Shown in pieces: positions 1-8,879 of a stretch of DNA of 64,000 nt. Position numbers and translations under genes: made by a program. How positions within the stretch are numbered: the first letter of the stretch is position 1; each line of letters begins with the position of its first letter. Source of the DNA: UBA11346 sp038060575 (GTDB taxonomy: Bacteria > Planctomycetota > UBA11346); NCBI GenBank assembly GCA_964652775.1, contig CAZZAM010000018.1:1-64000 (forward strand). The letters are read 5' to 3'. The notes under the pieces are model-generated. The model saw only the letters and a list, made by a program, of their open reading frames with translations, did no database searches and was not told where the DNA came from.

Positions 1-59
1 GACCTCTGCGTAGCTCTGCGCCTCTGCGGTTGCCTTGGATTGCGTTGTTTAGGTTGAAA
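1..59. repeat. F1 phrase hairpin, right arm only (copy 0, cut by window edge)
   Basis: Only the right arm is in the window: CTCTGCG phrases ending in GCGGTTGCCTTGG at 1-37. The right outer box TTTAGGTTGAAA follows at 48-59. It matches the right half of the complete copies further on. Confidence 0.8.
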
Positions 60-62
60 CAC

Positions 63-241
63 CCAAGGCAATCGCAGGGGCGCAAGAGGCCGCTGAGATC
101 GCAGAGGAGAACGTCCATTGGATCGTACCCTTTGGGTGAGTGGCGCCAGAAATAGCAATGACTTCTAACCCAAGTCCTCTGCGACCTCTGCGTAGCTCTG
201 CGCCTCTGCGGTTGCCTTGAAAAGAGTGCTCTAGGTTAACC
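63..241. repeat. F1 phrase hairpin, copy 1
   Basis: Left arm starts CCAAGGCAATCGCAGGGGC and right arm ends GCGGTTGCCTTG at 219, so the arms are inverted. The apical core TACCCTTTGGGTGA is at 126-139. The right outer box TCTAGGTTAACC (230-241) contains the reverse-strand TAA stop of the PEP carboxylase gene at 236-238. The middle part is clearly similar to the copy at 26030-26185, so the whole unit is repeated and not just the arms. Confidence 0.88.
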
Positions 242-2989
242 CGTCGTGCGCAAGCCGCCGGCGATCGCATTGACCGTCATCAGCAGCGACGGCAGCAATT
301 CATCCGCTGCCGCCTGGTCGCCGTTCTGGCGCAGCAAACGCCAACGCCGCAAGAGCGCAATCTGATGAGCATGCAAGGCGCGCAGGCCGCTGTCGCGGAG
401 TCGCAACGTCCGCTCCAGGCGCGGACGGCGCACGGCCAGCGCACTGCCGAAGATCCGCTCGATGCCCTGCACGGTGCGCTGGTGTTCGGCCAGGATGCGC
501 GGAAGGAATATCTCGCGAACCGCACGATCGCTGACCAACGCTGCGTAATCGCTCATCAAGTCGGGAGCGGTCGAAGCCAGATTGCTTTCGATGTTCGAAA
601 ATGCATAGCGCAGGAATGGCCACCGACGCACGCCGTCACGCAGGCGGGTGCACGCGTTGACGTCGTTCCGCTCCAATGATTCCAAAGCGGTTCCCAGGCC
701 GTACCATCCCGGCAAATAGTGGCGCGACTGATTCCAGCCAAAAACCCAGGGAATAGCCCGTAAATCAGCGAGGGTGCGCTTGCCGCTGCGACGACTCGGA
801 CGACTGCCGATCGCCGCATGTTCGAGCACGTCGATCGGCGTTGCCTCGGTGAAGTAAGTCATGAAACCGTCGCTGGACAGCAGTGACTCGTAGGCAACGC
901 GACTGGCTTCGGCAACGCGGTCCAGCAGGGGATGATCCGCCGCCCACGGATCGGCGATTGGCTGTTCGTGCGCTGCGGTTGCGGCGGTGGTGCTGGCGAC
1001 CATGAGTTCGAGGTGATAGGTCGCAGTCAACAGATTGGCATATTTCTGGGCGATGACCTCGCCTTGTTCGGTGATACGGATGTCGCCGGACAGACTGCCG
1101 TGCGGCACTGCTTCGATGAAGCGATGGGTCGGACCAGCACCACGCGACACACTGCCGCCGCGACCGTGGAAGAAGCGAATCGCCACACCAGCTGAACGGC
1201 CAACCTCTGCTAACAACGCCTGCGCGCGGTGCAAATTCCATTGGCTGGCGAAAATACCGCCGTCCTTGCATGAGTCCGAATAGCCGAGCATCACTTGTTG
1301 CGCTGCGGCCTGGCCATGACCCCGACCTTGCATACTCAAGCTGCGCCGAGTTACCGGATGGGCGAGGAATTCGCTGAGGATTTCGCCGGAACCACGCAAA
1401 TCACCGATCGTTTCAAACAACGGAACAACTGGCAGTTCGCTCGCCAAACCATCGCCGTGCTTGCTGTCCGCGATCCGACGAACCAAGCCGGCCTCACGAG
1501 CCAGCACATACACCGCGAGCAAATCAGACAGGCTACGTGTCATACTGACAATCAACGCGCCGAGACCGGCGCTGCCGAATGCCGAGCGGTGATCAGCCAA
1601 CACACGATAAGCGCCGATAACGCGCGCCGCATCTTCGCCCAAGCGCGTTTCTGGATGCACTAACGGGCGCGACGTGCGCAGTTCGGCATCAAGCAAAGCC
1701 AAGCGATCCTTTTCCGTCCAGGTTGACCATCCGACTGCATCAACCCCGGCGGCGCATAATAATTGTGACAACGCAGCATCGTGCATGGCGCTGTTTTGGC
1801 GCACATCGAGGGTGGCGAGATGGAAGCCAAAGCATTCCACGGCTCGTTCCACCGGTGCGACCTCGAGTCGAACCAAACGATCAGCGCCGACGGCGTGCAA
1901 GGCCTCACGCAGCACCGCCAGATCGCTCAGTAGTTGTTCCGGCTCACGGTACGTGGATGGAACGTCCGCGTGTTCAACAGTTGGCATGCGAGCCGCACAT
2001 AAGCTACACCACTGACGCCATGGCTCTTGCGGATTGCGTTGCAATGCCTGCGCACCGACCGCGCCAAGCTCCGCCGCGTGACGCATTATCGCCTCTTGGA
2101 ACAGCGCTGACGGAGCCTGCAACCGCGACGATAACGACAGCCGTTCACCAAGTCGTCTGAGGTGTTCGCGATGGAGACTGCACGCCGCTGCGCGATGCTC
2201 GGCCAGCGTTTCTGCGGTAACCAGATTGGTAACCAGCGGGTGGCCGTCACGATCCCCACCTACCCACGACCCGAAGCAGATGCGCGGCAAGCGCATTTGA
2301 CCATCAAGCAAATCGCAGTCCCAACCAAACGAACGCCAAGCAGCACGCAAGCGCTGGTCGGTTCTGAGCACTGCCTCGGGAAGCACATCACGTAGATAAT
2401 GCAGGACTGCCCGGCGTTCACTGCGTACATCGGGCTTGCCGAGGCGAACCTCGCCAGTGCGCCATAACCGTTCAATCGCGGCGCACACTTCTTCGCGGAT
2501 GAATTCCTGCTCGCTGGGCGTCCACATCGTGTTCTCACGCCGCACCAGCAGCATGTACAATTCGCGATGTGTAGCGATGACGGTGGCGCGTTTGGCCTCG
2601 GTCGGATGCGCGGTCAGGACCGGCTCGACGCGGATGCGCGGCAGGAATGCGGCAGCACTCGCTGCGTCCATCCCAGTACGACCCATATCGCGCAGTGCGC
2701 CACCCCATTGACCGGCCTCGGCGGCAAGGCCTTCTTCGGTCTCGCGTCGCCGCCGTGCCTGGTTGGCAGCGTTCTCCTCGACCATGTTGAGCAATTGAAA
2801 CGCAAGCGAGAGCATCTGCACTTCGCGCTCTTCCAAAGTTTGCGGCAGCTTGCCACTGCCATGCCAGGGCAGGCGTTCGGTGAGATCCGCATGATTCTGA
2901 CTGACCAACACATCGCGGAAACACGCCATGACGAATTCAAGATCACGGGCGAGTTTATCGAAAGCGAAGTCGACGACGGTTTCGGCCAT
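236..2989 (-). CDS. ppc: Phosphoenolpyruvate carboxylase
   Basis: Converts PEP and bicarbonate to oxaloacetate, refilling the TCA cycle in the cytoplasm. The predicted 917-aa protein spans the family's usual length. Visible signatures are VLTAHPTEAKR with the catalytic His near residue 128, GSWVGGDRDGHP, LGYSDSCKDGG, the FHGRGGSVSRGAGPTH loop and a C-terminus ending in LRTTG, close to the family's usual NTG end. I chose the ATG at 2989 (MAETVVDF) over an upstream alternative start, because the 22 extra residues are Pro/Cys-rich and unlike the family. The gene lies downstream of flagellin on the same strand, separated by an F2 hairpin, so the two are probably not one tight operon. Its stop codon lies within the outer box of F1 copy 1. 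Confidence 0.97.
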   Translation of the reverse strand: MAETVVDFAFDKLARDLEFVMACFRDVLVSQNHADLTERLPWHGSGKLPQTLEEREVQMLSLAFQLLNMVEENAANQARRRRETEEGLAAEAGQWGGALRDMGRTGMDAASAAAFLPRIRVEPVLTAHPTEAKRATVIATHRELYMLLVRRENTMWTPSEQEFIREEVCAAIERLWRTGEVRLGKPDVRSERRAVLHYLRDVLPEAVLRTDQRLRAAWRSFGWDCDLLDGQMRLPRICFGSWVGGDRDGHPLVTNLVTAETLAEHRAAACSLHREHLRRLGERLSLSSRLQAPSALFQEAIMRHAAELGAVGAQALQRNPQEPWRQWCSLCAARMPTVEHADVPSTYREPEQLLSDLAVLREALHAVGADRLVRLEVAPVERAVECFGFHLATLDVRQNSAMHDAALSQLLCAAGVDAVGWSTWTEKDRLALLDAELRTSRPLVHPETRLGEDAARVIGAYRVLADHRSAFGSAGLGALIVSMTRSLSDLLAVYVLAREAGLVRRIADSKHGDGLASELPVVPLFETIGDLRGSGEILSEFLAHPVTRRSLSMQGRGHGQAAAQQVMLGYSDSCKDGGIFASQWNLHRAQALLAEVGRSAGVAIRFFHGRGGSVSRGAGPTHRFIEAVPHGSLSGDIRITEQGEVIAQKYANLLTATYHLELMVASTTAATAAHEQPIADPWAADHPLLDRVAEASRVAYESLLSSDGFMTYFTEATPIDVLEHAAIGSRPSRRSGKRTLADLRAIPWVFGWNQSRHYLPGWYGLGTALESLERNDVNACTRLRDGVRRWPFLRYAFSNIESNLASTAPDLMSDYAALVSDRAVREIFLPRILAEHQRTVQGIERIFGSALAVRRPRLERTLRLRDSGLRALHAHQIALLRRWRLLRQNGDQAAADELLPSLLMTVNAIAGGLRTTG

Positions 2990-3066
2990 GCCGGGGCTTA
3001 TGCCGATAGGCGGGCACCCGCAAGGCGATGGCGGCCCGAAACGAGTGCTGAACAATCCTTCGAGTT

Positions 3067-3138
3067 ATTATCACAGATTTCGCAGATTGCACAGATTTCG
3101 CAGTTCGAAATCTGCGTAATCCTCGTAATCCGTGGATA
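3067..3138. repeat. F2 phrase hairpin (CGCAGATTT family)
   Basis: CACAGATTTCGCAGATTG phrases on the left are mirrored by AAATCTGCGTAATC and CCGTGGATA on the right, giving a hairpin of about 70 bp with a very short loop. It lies between the flagellin stop and the ppc start, both on the minus strand, where it could act as a terminator or processing site. Confidence 0.8.
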
Positions 3139-3169
3139 AATACACTCGAGTGAGCTGAACAATGCTACG

Positions 3170-5176
3170 TTACTTCAAGAGTTGCAACACCGACTGTGGC
3201 ACTTGATTGGCCTGCGCCAGCATCGCGGTAGCAGCCTGCATCAAGATCTGCTGCTTGGCGAGTTCTGCGCTTTCGCGGGCGAAGTCGGTGTCGCGCAGCG
3301 TACTTTCCGTCTGGAGAAGATTCTGTGAGTTGTTACGCAATGCACTCATCGTCGTTTCAACGCGATTGGCCTGTAAAGCGCCAGCTCTTCCGCGAGCGTT
3401 GCTCACTTCGTTAATTGCCGCATCGATCACAGTCAAGGCTTTGACGTAATCGCCATTGACCAAGGACTGGAGATCTTTGAGTCGTTGCAAACTGGCGTAA
3501 TCGTCGGTCGCCAAATTCGCGCTGTGACCAAGCGCACCGGCGCGCATGTCGGGCAGTTCGAATATCGCGCGCTCGTCAGCGTGGACGCCAAGCTGGAATG
3601 CGTAGGAACTCACGCGGGTTGCGGTCACCGTGCTCGCGGCCGGCGCCAGGGTTGAACCAAAACTGCCGTCATCGTCAAGCAACGTCACCGAGAACGCGCC
3701 CGGCTCGTACATGGTGTAGATCAACGTTTGCACTAACAGATCATTCGTCGCCGTGGTGGTATCACTGTCGAGCAAACCAACGCCGCTGAGTGCGGTGGTC
3801 ATATCGGTCGAGTCGATGGTCATAGAACCACCGGCATATCCCGTCGATTCGACGTGCAAAACGCCCGTGCTGGTATTGTAGGTAGCCGTCGCTCCCAGCG
3901 TCAGCGTTGCCGCGTTCACGGCGTTGACCACATCATCGAAGGTGGTCAAGACAGTGATCGGGACCGCCAATGATCCGAGCGGACCCGTGATGGTCATCGT
4001 CCCCGGAGCATCCAGCAGCACGCCGTTCTGGGTCTGGCCAAGTATCGGCGTGGTGCCGGGCAGTGCGCCAGGGAACGTCGCCTCAGCGATGTAGGTCGAT
4101 AGCGGCGAGGTGTCGGCACCGAGCAGATTGGTGAAGGTCAGCCCGTTGGTGCTGGTCGGATCCTGGGTCAACACCACCGTGCGGGCCGTTCCGACTCCGT
4201 CGACATAATCCATATCAATCGTCGCCAGTGGCGCCGCCGTCAGCAGCGAGTTGGTCACATCAAGCGTCGGATCGGTTGCGATCACGCGACCATCGCTGTC
4301 GAGCAGGCCGACGATGCCGCCCATGATCTCACTGGAGAGCGTCAACGTTCCGGTGCCATACGACGTGCTTTCGACCGTCAGAACGCCGGTGGTCTCGTCG
4401 TACTGCGCGCGCGCGCCGGTATTCGTCGTCTGCGCGTTCACGAGCGTTACGAAGTCGTCGAAGGTGGTGGATCCGCTGACCACGATCGCCTGGGTACCGA
4501 GAGGTCCGGTGATGTCGACGCGGCCACCAGCGGCGAGAATCGTGCCGCCCTGGTCTGAGCCAACAATCGCTGCGGTTCCCAGCGGCGGCCCAACAAACGT
4601 CGCACTAACCCGATCGCGATCCAAAGTGACGTTCGCTGGAGCAACGCTCAGCGTGCTGTCGGCCTGAACCCCTCCGGGCAATCTGCGCCAGTCGAGCGAG
4701 AAATCTGACAGCACATCACGCGCATCATCGCTCATGGTCACACCGGACAGATCACCAGTCAGCATATTGACACCGCTGAACGACGCCTGCTGGGCGATGC
4801 GGGTGATTGAGTCGATCGCGTTGTCCAACTCGCTTTGCAACGCCTGGAGCTGGCTGACGTCCTGAGTCACGTCGTTCGCCGCATTCAGCGCCAGTTCGCG
4901 CAGACGGGTTAACAGACTGCCGATCTGGTCCATCGACGAATCGGCGGTCTGGATCATCGACACGCCTTCTTCGGCATTGGCTGCGGAACGATCAACCCCT
5001 TCACGCTGGTAGCGCAGAGCGTTGGCGATGACCATGTCGCCTGGTCCGTCGGCCGAGCGGGCGAGTTTCACGCCCGAACTCAGACGCTCGAACACCCGGT
5101 TCAGGCTTTGCTCTGACCGGCTCAACTGAAACTGGGTCAGCACGCTGGAAGCATTGAAGTTCAGGCTGATAGTCAT
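3170..5176 (-). CDS. fliC: Flagellin, large variant with duplicated central domain
   Basis: Structural subunit of the flagellar filament, secreted by the flagellar type III system. The 668-aa protein has the conserved N-terminal D0/D1 helices (residues 1-165, starting MTISLNFNAS, with LNRVFERLSSG) and C-terminal D1/D0 helices (about 575-668, ending NQVPQSVLQLLK). Between them lie two related beta-rich modules at about 185-305 and 365-480. Each carries GPLG, a TFDD(F/V)V..VNA segment, TGVL(T/H)VEST and a GLLDSD motif. I chose the ATG at 5176 because the preceding 25 residues do not resemble a flagellin start. The gene is divergent from the nonulosonic acid operon, which suggests the filament is glycosylated; Thr/Ser are abundant in the central modules. 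No convincing sigma-28 or sigma-54 promoter was seen. Confidence 0.97.
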   Translation of the reverse strand: MTISLNFNASSVLTQFQLSRSEQSLNRVFERLSSGVKLARSADGPGDMVIANALRYQREGVDRSAANAEEGVSMIQTADSSMDQIGSLLTRLRELALNAANDVTQDVSQLQALQSELDNAIDSITRIAQQASFSGVNMLTGDLSGVTMSDDARDVLSDFSLDWRRLPGGVQADSTLSVAPANVTLDRDRVSATFVGPPLGTAAIVGSDQGGTILAAGGRVDITGPLGTQAIVVSGSTTFDDFVTLVNAQTTNTGARAQYDETTGVLTVESTSYGTGTLTLSSEIMGGIVGLLDSDGRVIATDPTLDVTNSLLTAAPLATIDMDYVDGVGTARTVVLTQDPTSTNGLTFTNLLGADTSPLSTYIAEATFPGALPGTTPILGQTQNGVLLDAPGTMTITGPLGSLAVPITVLTTFDDVVNAVNAATLTLGATATYNTSTGVLHVESTGYAGGSMTIDSTDMTTALSGVGLLDSDTTTATNDLLVQTLIYTMYEPGAFSVTLLDDDGSFGSTLAPAASTVTATRVSSYAFQLGVHADERAIFELPDMRAGALGHSANLATDDYASLQRLKDLQSLVNGDYVKALTVIDAAINEVSNARGRAGALQANRVETTMSALRNNSQNLLQTESTLRDTDFARESAELAKQQILMQAATAMLAQANQVPQSVLQLLK

Positions 5177-5365
5177 GGCGGATCCCCACTCGACCAACGC
5201 AAGCCGTGAGCCAAACCAACGCCTTCGCTCTGGACGCTCGGACTGACCCATGCTAAGGTCCCGACGCGTGGATCCGAGGTCGGCCCTACATCCATCACTC
5301 CAAGGAGTTGCAGGGATGAGTCATTGCCACAAGACCAGAAGTCCGGAAGTCCGGACACTCTCGTC

Positions 5366-6637
5366 ATGAGCCTCTGCCTCACCCCACGGATCGAATCGCT
5401 GACCAGTCAGGTAACCGGGCGACGGCAATCGTTCTTCGCTCCGGCGCTCGCGGCGTTGGCTAAGCGTCCGGTCGCGCAGGTCGCTGGAGCGCGGATCTTG
5501 GTCGCTGGCGGCGCCGGATCGATTGGGTCAGCCACGATTCAGGAGTTGGTCGCGCAGGGTCCAGCCGCGTTAGCCGTCCTGGATCCGAGTGAAAATAATC
5601 TCGCCGAGTTGTTACGTACGCTGCGCAGTGGCTCGGTCCCCGCGCCTGCTAGTCTGGACGTGCAGCCACTCGACTACGGTTCACAGCTCGCGCGCCGGTG
5701 GCTCGAACGTCAGAAGCCGTTTGATCTCGTTTTGAGTTTCGCCGCACTGAAACACGTTCGTTCAGAGCGCGATGAGTTCTCGCTGCTGCGCATGTTGGAG
5801 GTGAATCTGGTCGCTGCCGATCGTTTCCTTGCCGCGTGCCGACAGATTGGCCACGGTAAAAATGGGGTTTTTCTGGTTTCTACCGACAAGGCAGCCGATC
5901 CGGTCAGCTTGATGGGCGCATCGAAGCGGGCGATGGAATTGCTGCTCTGGGCACACACGGTTCCCGGCGCGCCGGCGTCGCTGATCGATGGTGGCACCGC
6001 TGACGCGCTGACGCGCGCAACCAGCGTGCGCTTCGCCAACGTTGCATTCAGCGATGGCAGCCTGCCGTGGGGATTCCTCCAGCGACTTGAGAAACGCCAG
6101 CCGCTCGCCGGACCCAGCGACATTCGCCGCTACCTCGTGTCACCGCGCGAAGCCGGTCAGCTCTGCCTGCTCGCCGCACTCGGCGCGCCGCATCGCCACG
6201 TCCTCATTCCCGAACTCGATCCCAAACGCGACACGGTGACCTTCCGCGCCATCGCCGACGCGGTGCTGGCGGAGCGCGGTCTGCGCCCGGTAGAATACAG
6301 CGATGCCGCTGCCGCGCGCGCCGCCGTTGATCGTGACATCGCGAACGGCGGCTGGCCGGTGGTGTTCCTGCCGTCAGACACCAGTGGCGAGAAAGACATC
6401 GAAGTGTTTGCCGCCCCCAACGAGGCCACCACGGCCTGCGGTCTGCCCGGCTGTCTGGCAATTCCAGGACTTTCACCTAATCAACAGGCACTCAGCGAGT
6501 TACTGACCTTAATCGACGGCTGCTGCCGCTTGGGCCAGCCCGTGCCCGATAAACCCACCCTGACCAACGCCATGAGCTTGGTGGTACGGGAATTGCGTCA
6601 TCACGAGGCAGGCCGCTCCCTGGACTCGAAGATGTGA
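5366..6637 (+). CDS. NDP-sugar 4,6-dehydratase, CapD/FlaA1-like SDR
   Basis: Likely first step of the nonulosonic acid pathway: oxidation at C4 and dehydration of an NDP-N-acetylglucosamine. The 423-aa protein has a Rossmann motif VAGGAGSIGSATI, an NAD-binding acidic strand LAVLDPSENN, FAALKHVRSERD and VSTDKAADPVSLMGASKRAME. The catalytic triad reads Ser-Met-Lys (MxxxK) instead of the usual SDR Tyr-xxx-Lys, as described for WbpM-type dehydratases. ATG 5366 is preferred over an upstream TTG at 5324. It is the first gene of the operon and is divergent from flagellin. It takes the place where LegB would stand, but it is of the CapD type and not the usual LegB type. The exact stereochemistry of its product cannot be read from sequence. 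Confidence 0.85.
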   Translation: MSLCLTPRIESLTSQVTGRRQSFFAPALAALAKRPVAQVAGARILVAGGAGSIGSATIQELVAQGPAALAVLDPSENNLAELLRTLRSGSVPAPASLDVQPLDYGSQLARRWLERQKPFDLVLSFAALKHVRSERDEFSLLRMLEVNLVAADRFLAACRQIGHGKNGVFLVSTDKAADPVSLMGASKRAMELLLWAHTVPGAPASLIDGGTADALTRATSVRFANVAFSDGSLPWGFLQRLEKRQPLAGPSDIRRYLVSPREAGQLCLLAALGAPHRHVLIPELDPKRDTVTFRAIADAVLAERGLRPVEYSDAAAARAAVDRDIANGGWPVVFLPSDTSGEKDIEVFAAPNEATTACGLPGCLAIPGLSPNQQALSELLTLIDGCCRLGQPVPDKPTLTNAMSLVVRELRHHEAGRSLDSKM

Positions 6638-6660
6638 CCATGACACATGCCCCAACTTCT

Positions 6661-6803
6661 CAAGGCAACCGCAGAGGCGCAGAGGCCGCGGAGGTCACAG
6701 AGGCGAATTCTTTGGTCTCGCAGATCGGCTTCCGATGCGTCACGTCATCCAACCTCTCTCCTCAGCGATCTCTGCTGCCTCTGCGCCTCTGCGGTTGCCT
6801 TGG
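6661..6803. repeat. F1 phrase hairpin, copy 2
   Basis: Inverted arms CAAGGCAACCGCAGAGGCGC and GCCTCTGCGGTTGCCTTGG lie between two operon genes. The central part has no TCACC/GGTGA core. The end of its right arm runs into GGAGGG at 6802-6807, which can serve as ribosome binding site for the aminotransferase at 6816. Confidence 0.88.
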
Positions 6804-6807
6804 AGGG
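6802..6807 (+). promoter_or_regulatory. Shine-Dalgarno sequence formed at the repeat boundary
   Basis: GGAGGG starts in the last bases of the F1 right arm (CCTTGG) and lies 8 bases before the ATG at 6816. It decides the start of the aminotransferase; the in-frame upstream reading is translated repeat sequence. Confidence 0.6.
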
Positions 6808-6815
6808 TGTTCCGC

Positions 6816-7952
6816 ATGAACGCTCCAGCCCCGACCGAAGCCATACCGCTGTGCGTGCCCGAACTCGGCGCCGACGAAGAGCGGTTGCTGGTCGAGTGCA
6901 TCCGCAGCACCTTCGTCAGCTCGGTTGGTCCGTTCGTCACTGAATTCGAAAATCGTTTTGCCGCCTACGTCGGTAGTCCACACGCGGTCGCCTGCACCAA
7001 CGGCACCGCGGCGATCCACCTCGCCCTGCGCGCGCTTGGCATCGGTCGCGGTGATCGCGTGCTGGTCAACGACTGCACCTTCATCGCCAGCGCTAACCCG
7101 GCGATTTACCAAGGCGCTGAGATCGGTTGTATCGACAGTGAACCGCGCAGTTGGAATCTGGATCCAGCTCTCGTCGACCAAGCGCTGCGCGAATGGGCGC
7201 CGGTCAAAGCCGTCATCGCCGTGCATATCCTCGGCCAACCCGCTGACCTCGGTCCCATCGTTGATGCGTGCCAGCGTCACGGCGCAGCGCTGATCGAAGA
7301 TGCCGCTGAAGCGTTGGGCGCAAGTTACACCAACGACTATCCGCACGCTGCCTGTCGCGGGAAACAAGTCGGAACGATCGGTGCGATTGGCTGCTTCTCG
7401 TTCAATGGCAACAAGATCATGACCACCGGCGGCGGCGGCATGGCCACGACCGCTAATCCCGAATTAGCGCGCAACCTCAAGCATCTCTCGACCCAGGCGA
7501 AACTGCCCGGCGTCGGATTCCAGCACGATGCGGTCGCCTACAATTATCGCATGCCGAACGTGAATGCGGCGCTCGGCCTCGCACAACTCGGCCATTTACC
7601 GGCGTTTCTCGCACGTAAACGCGCCATCGCTGCGCGCTATCGCGAGTTGGCCGCCAAGCTTGGACTCACTCATCATCCCGTTTTGCGTGGCTCCTCTGCC
7701 AGCGAATGGCTCCCCTCCGTCCTCGTGCCGCGCCGCGACCAGGTGATGCAGCAGCTCATCGACAGCGGCATGCAGGCACGGCCGGTGTGGGCACCACTCG
7801 CGCGGCAACCCGCACTTGCCAACGCTAGACGTTGGGGCGGCGCGATCGCTGATCGCATCGCTGCCGACGGGCTCAGCCTGCCGTGCTCAGTCGGTCTCAC
7901 CGATGCGCAACAGGACCGCGTGCTAGCGGCATTGGAACGCGCATGCCGCTGA
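6816..7952 (+). CDS. legC: PLP-dependent sugar aminotransferase, LegC/DegT family
   Basis: Predicted to transfer an amino group from glutamate to C4 of the 4-keto sugar made by the preceding dehydratase. The 378-aa protein shows the DegT/DnrJ/EryC1 pattern: VGPFVTEFENRFAAYVG near the N-terminus, the PLP phosphate region CTNGTAAIHLALRALG, LIEDAAEALGA with the PLP-contacting Asp, and SFNGNKIMTTGGGG with the Schiff-base lysine. Start ATG 6816 (MNAPAPTEAI) has GGAGG upstream. Its stop overlaps the start of the next gene by 10 bases. Family membership is sure; the legionaminic role follows from the neighbours. Confidence 0.92.
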   Translation: MNAPAPTEAIPLCVPELGADEERLLVECIRSTFVSSVGPFVTEFENRFAAYVGSPHAVACTNGTAAIHLALRALGIGRGDRVLVNDCTFIASANPAIYQGAEIGCIDSEPRSWNLDPALVDQALREWAPVKAVIAVHILGQPADLGPIVDACQRHGAALIEDAAEALGASYTNDYPHAACRGKQVGTIGAIGCFSFNGNKIMTTGGGGMATTANPELARNLKHLSTQAKLPGVGFQHDAVAYNYRMPNVNAALGLAQLGHLPAFLARKRAIAARYRELAAKLGLTHHPVLRGSSASEWLPSVLVPRRDQVMQQLIDSGMQARPVWAPLARQPALANARRWGGAIADRIAADGLSLPCSVGLTDAQQDRVLAALERACR

Positions 7953-8713
7953 GACTGATCGCCCGTCTCGACATCAAGGCACCGAATCTGGTGAAAGGCA
8001 TCCGCCTGGAGGGCCTGCGCGTCATCGGCGATCCGGCCGAGCACGCCGCGCGCTACGTCGCGCAGGGCGCTGACGAAATCCATTACCAAGACATCGTCGC
8101 CAGCCTCTACAATCGCAACTCGATCGCTGATCTCGTTCGCGCCACCGCTGAACGTATTTTCGTTCCGCTGACGGTCGGCGGCGGAATTCGCTCCGTCGCC
8201 GACATTCGCGCCCTGTTACGTGCCGGTGCCGACAAAGTCTGTATCAATACCGCCGCCGTGCATCGCCCCGAATTCATCCGCGAAGCTGCGACAACCTTCG
8301 GTAGTCAATGCGTCGTCGTCGCGATCGAAGCAATCAAGCAAACCGACGGCACGTGGAAGGCATTCACCGATAACGGCCGCGAACACACCGGCCAGAACGC
8401 CCGCGATTGGGCGCTGCGCGCGGTCGAGATGGGTGCTGGTGAAATTCTGCTGACGTCGGTTGATCGCGAAGGTACCGGCAAAGGCATGGATCTCGATTTC
8501 ATCCGCGCCTTGGCGCGCGATGTGCCAGTGCCAGTTGTCGCCCATGGTGGCGCTGGCGAACCGCAGCATCTCGTCGAAGCCGCCGCGCTCGGCGTCGATG
8601 CCATCGCCGTCGCCAACGTATTGCATTACAAAAAATTCACCGTTGGTCAGCTCAAAGCGGCACTCGCCGCAGCTGGCCATCTCGTCCGCATCGATGCGGT
8701 GGCGGCCGCATGA
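7943..8713 (+). CDS. HisF-like cyclase subunit for sugar acetamidino modification
   Basis: A TIM-barrel protein of 256 aa of the imidazole glycerol phosphate synthase HisF family, with VKGIRLEGLRVIGDPAEHA, VGGGIRSVADIRALL and VAHGGAGEPQHLVEAA. In this context, beside HisH and an N-acetyl sugar amidotransferase, it matches the HisF2/HisH2 pairs that feed ammonia to WbpG/PseA-type enzymes in acetamidino sugar synthesis, and not histidine synthesis. No other his genes are nearby. It starts inside the aminotransferase gene (ATG 7943, stop TGA 7950-7952), so the two are translationally coupled. An F1 hairpin separates it from hisH. Confidence 0.9.
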   Translation: MPLRLIARLDIKAPNLVKGIRLEGLRVIGDPAEHAARYVAQGADEIHYQDIVASLYNRNSIADLVRATAERIFVPLTVGGGIRSVADIRALLRAGADKVCINTAAVHRPEFIREAATTFGSQCVVVAIEAIKQTDGTWKAFTDNGREHTGQNARDWALRAVEMGAGEILLTSVDREGTGKGMDLDFIRALARDVPVPVVAHGGAGEPQHLVEAAALGVDAIAVANVLHYKKFTVGQLKAALAAAGHLVRIDAVAAA

Positions 8714-8728
8714 ATCGCAACGAATCGC

Positions 8729-8861
8729 AAGGCAACCGCAGAGGCGCAGAGATCCGCAGAGGTCGCGGAGACGAGCGGCATGAGCGTCGTCAACGCACCA
8801 TTCTGACCCTGCTCTCCTCTGCGTCCTCTGTGATGGGACTCTGCGCCTCTGCGGTTGCCTT
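8729..8861. repeat. F1 phrase hairpin, copy 3
   Basis: Left arm AAGGCAACCGCAGAGGCGCA and right arm CTCTGCGCCTCTGCGGTTGC are inverted, between the hisF-like and hisH-like genes. No apical core or outer box is visible. This is one of three copies inside the sugar operon. Confidence 0.87.
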
Positions 8862-8879
8862 CGCTGATGGATTATCGTC

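Noticed and set aside
5177..5365. Sigma-28 or sigma-54 flagellar promoter upstream of flagellin
   Set aside because: No TAAA-n15-CCGATA match was found. The TGGCAATGACTCATC stretch has wrong spacing to a GC element for sigma-54.
6735..6815. N-terminal extension of the aminotransferase, and similar extensions of other ORFs over F1 copies
   Set aside because: These are translations of the F1 repeat; internal ATG with better SD and family-like start was used.
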